A DNA stretch of 6,352 nucleotides, from assembly GCA_014379815.1 (NCBI GenBank), contig JACMLA010000801.1, positions 1 through 6,352 of the forward strand. The letters are read 5' to 3'. Source of the stretch: Bryobacteraceae bacterium. GTDB taxonomy: Bacteria > Acidobacteriota > Terriglobia > Bryobacterales > Bryobacteraceae. Under the pieces are notes generated by a model. It saw only the letters and a program-made list of their open reading frames with translations, was not told the origin of the DNA and did not search any database. A program made the translations under genes and the position numbers. Below, in pieces: positions 5,507-6,352 of the stretch (position 1 is the stretch's first letter; every line of letters begins with the position of its first letter).

Positions 5507-6352
5507 GCAGGCTGCCACTTATATGGAGAGTCTTCCTGTCGACTTCGCTGGTTACAACACTTCTGTTTGGTGGAATCGGGTACCTGGTCCAGACTCACTT
5601 CGCCCGTACCAGTGAGTTGATGCTGGAGGAGGAGCTGCGGTCCAGCTTCCGCGCCTACGAAACGCTCTGGAAATCGCGGTCGGAATTGCTGGCCTCCATC
5701 AGCCGTGTGATGAGCGGAATGCCCAACGTGCGAGCCGCTTTCAGCACCGGCGACCGGGCAACCATCGAGGACACAGCAGGCGAACTCTGGGCACGTGTTT
5801 CCCAGGCCGACGCGGCGTTTCTGGTTACAGATCCCGACGGGGATATTATTGCGTCCTTGAGCAACCGCTTACCTTCCGCAGTTCGGCGGATTGAAGCGGT
5901 TACCGCTGCGGCGCCGAGTTTCCCCCGGCAAAGTTCCGGATACTCCTTCCTGGGCGATCAGCTATGGCACGTTGTCGTCACACCAGTGTTTGTGGATTCC
6001 AGTCGCGAACCGGCGCTAATCAATGTGCTGGTCGCCGGGTATCCGGTGGACGACAATCTCGCGGAGACTGTCCGCGGTCTTACTAACGGGAGCGACGCCG
6101 TGATCACAGTGCGGGGTAAGGTTGTCGCCTCTACGCTCCCAAGGGATAAAGCGTCCGCCCTCGCGCAGGTTTCCATCCGGCCTGGTGAACTGGATCAGGC
6201 CGACTCCGGGTCCGAGAAGTGGTCGATTCTGGGGACAGCACTGAACGACGTCAACGGACAGTCTATCGGCGATCTCCGGATCCTGAGACCTCTGACGCCT
6301 GCGCTGCAACGCTTCACCGATCCGCGGCTGGAGATCGCAGGAATGTGGGCAG
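5503..6352 (+). CDS. Membrane sensor with double-Cache periplasmic domain, 3' end beyond the window
   Basis: The frame is open from the ATG at 5503 to the right edge (283 codons). Residues 7-29 form the first transmembrane helix. Residues about 38-100 are a long helical stretch, followed by a Cache-type strand-loop-strand, AAFLVTDPDGDIIAS (104-118). A second such unit includes INVLVAGYPVDDNL (173-186) and DAVITVRGKVVASTLP (198-213). The order and the final ASTLP motif match the dCache_3 type of double sensory domain. The sequence ends (LQRFTDPRLEIAGMWA) where the second transmembrane helix should begin, so the output domain is not visible. The two response regulators upstream make a histidine kinase most likely; a nucleotide cyclase or GGDEF/EAL protein is the alternative. 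The visible part has no cysteine and only two histidines (32 and 156), so direct type 1 copper-like metal binding is not indicated. Confidence 0.82.
   Translation, partial: MSRLPLIWRVFLSTSLVTTLLFGGIGYLVQTHFARTSELMLEEELRSSFRAYETLWKSRSELLASISRVMSGMPNVRAAFSTGDRATIEDTAGELWARVSQADAAFLVTDPDGDIIASLSNRLPSAVRRIEAVTAAAPSFPRQSSGYSFLGDQLWHVVVTPVFVDSSREPALINVLVAGYPVDDNLAETVRGLTNGSDAVITVRGKVVASTLPRDKASALAQVSIRPGELDQADSGSEKWSILGTALNDVNGQSIGDLRILRPLTPALQRFTDPRLEIAGMWA

Noticed and set aside
4505..5518. A 337-codon open frame on the minus strand opposite the porin and cupredoxin genes
   Set aside because: It spans two well-supported genes in antisense, its translation shows no recognisable domain, and the opposing frames have clear signal peptides, copper ligands and a barrel end. 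It is a by-product of GC-rich codon use.

Overview
The window most likely comes from a Gram-negative, soil-type bacterium, and I lean towards Acidobacteriota. Evidence for Gram-negative is direct: an outer-membrane beta-barrel with a signal peptide and a C-terminal phenylalanine, and a periplasmic cupredoxin. The phylum is an inference from a futalosine-pathway menaquinone gene with an SPDSDDAFMF-type signature, a HEAT-repeat envelope protein, and a moderately GC-rich, densely coding layout. No rRNA or other marker confirms it.

The left part (1-1843, minus strand) holds an MqnD-type menaquinone biosynthesis gene followed 57 nt downstream by an exported HEAT-repeat protein that runs off the left edge. 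They probably form one transcript. A 73-nt divergent gap (1844-1916) separates them from a plus-strand OsmC-family peroxidase gene that begins at TTG behind a strong GGAGG.

The right part (2454-6352, plus strand) is one tightly packed operon of five genes: an OmpR-type response regulator, a receiver-only response regulator, an outer-membrane porin-like barrel with an N-terminal coiled coil, a periplasmic cupredoxin with an amicyanin-like copper loop plus a regulatory-type C-terminal domain, and the start of a membrane sensor with a double-Cache (dCache_3-like) periplasmic region that is cut by the right edge. Junctions are a 3-nt gap, an 11-nt overlap, a 29-nt overlap and a 4-nt ATGA overlap, so the products are probably made together. 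Upstream of the operon lie two 9-bp direct repeats on an 11-bp period and a -10-like element, which could be the operator of the OmpR-type regulator.

The operon reads as an envelope signalling module: pore, copper or electron-transfer protein, sensor, and two phospho-receivers. The signal and the output are unknown. Inside the porin gene there is a perfect 12-bp inverted repeat overlapping a second, mutually exclusive hairpin, which ordinary coding sequence does not explain. No tRNA, rRNA, CRISPR array, insertion sequence or attachment site was seen, and no gene-free stretch exceeds about 75 bases.
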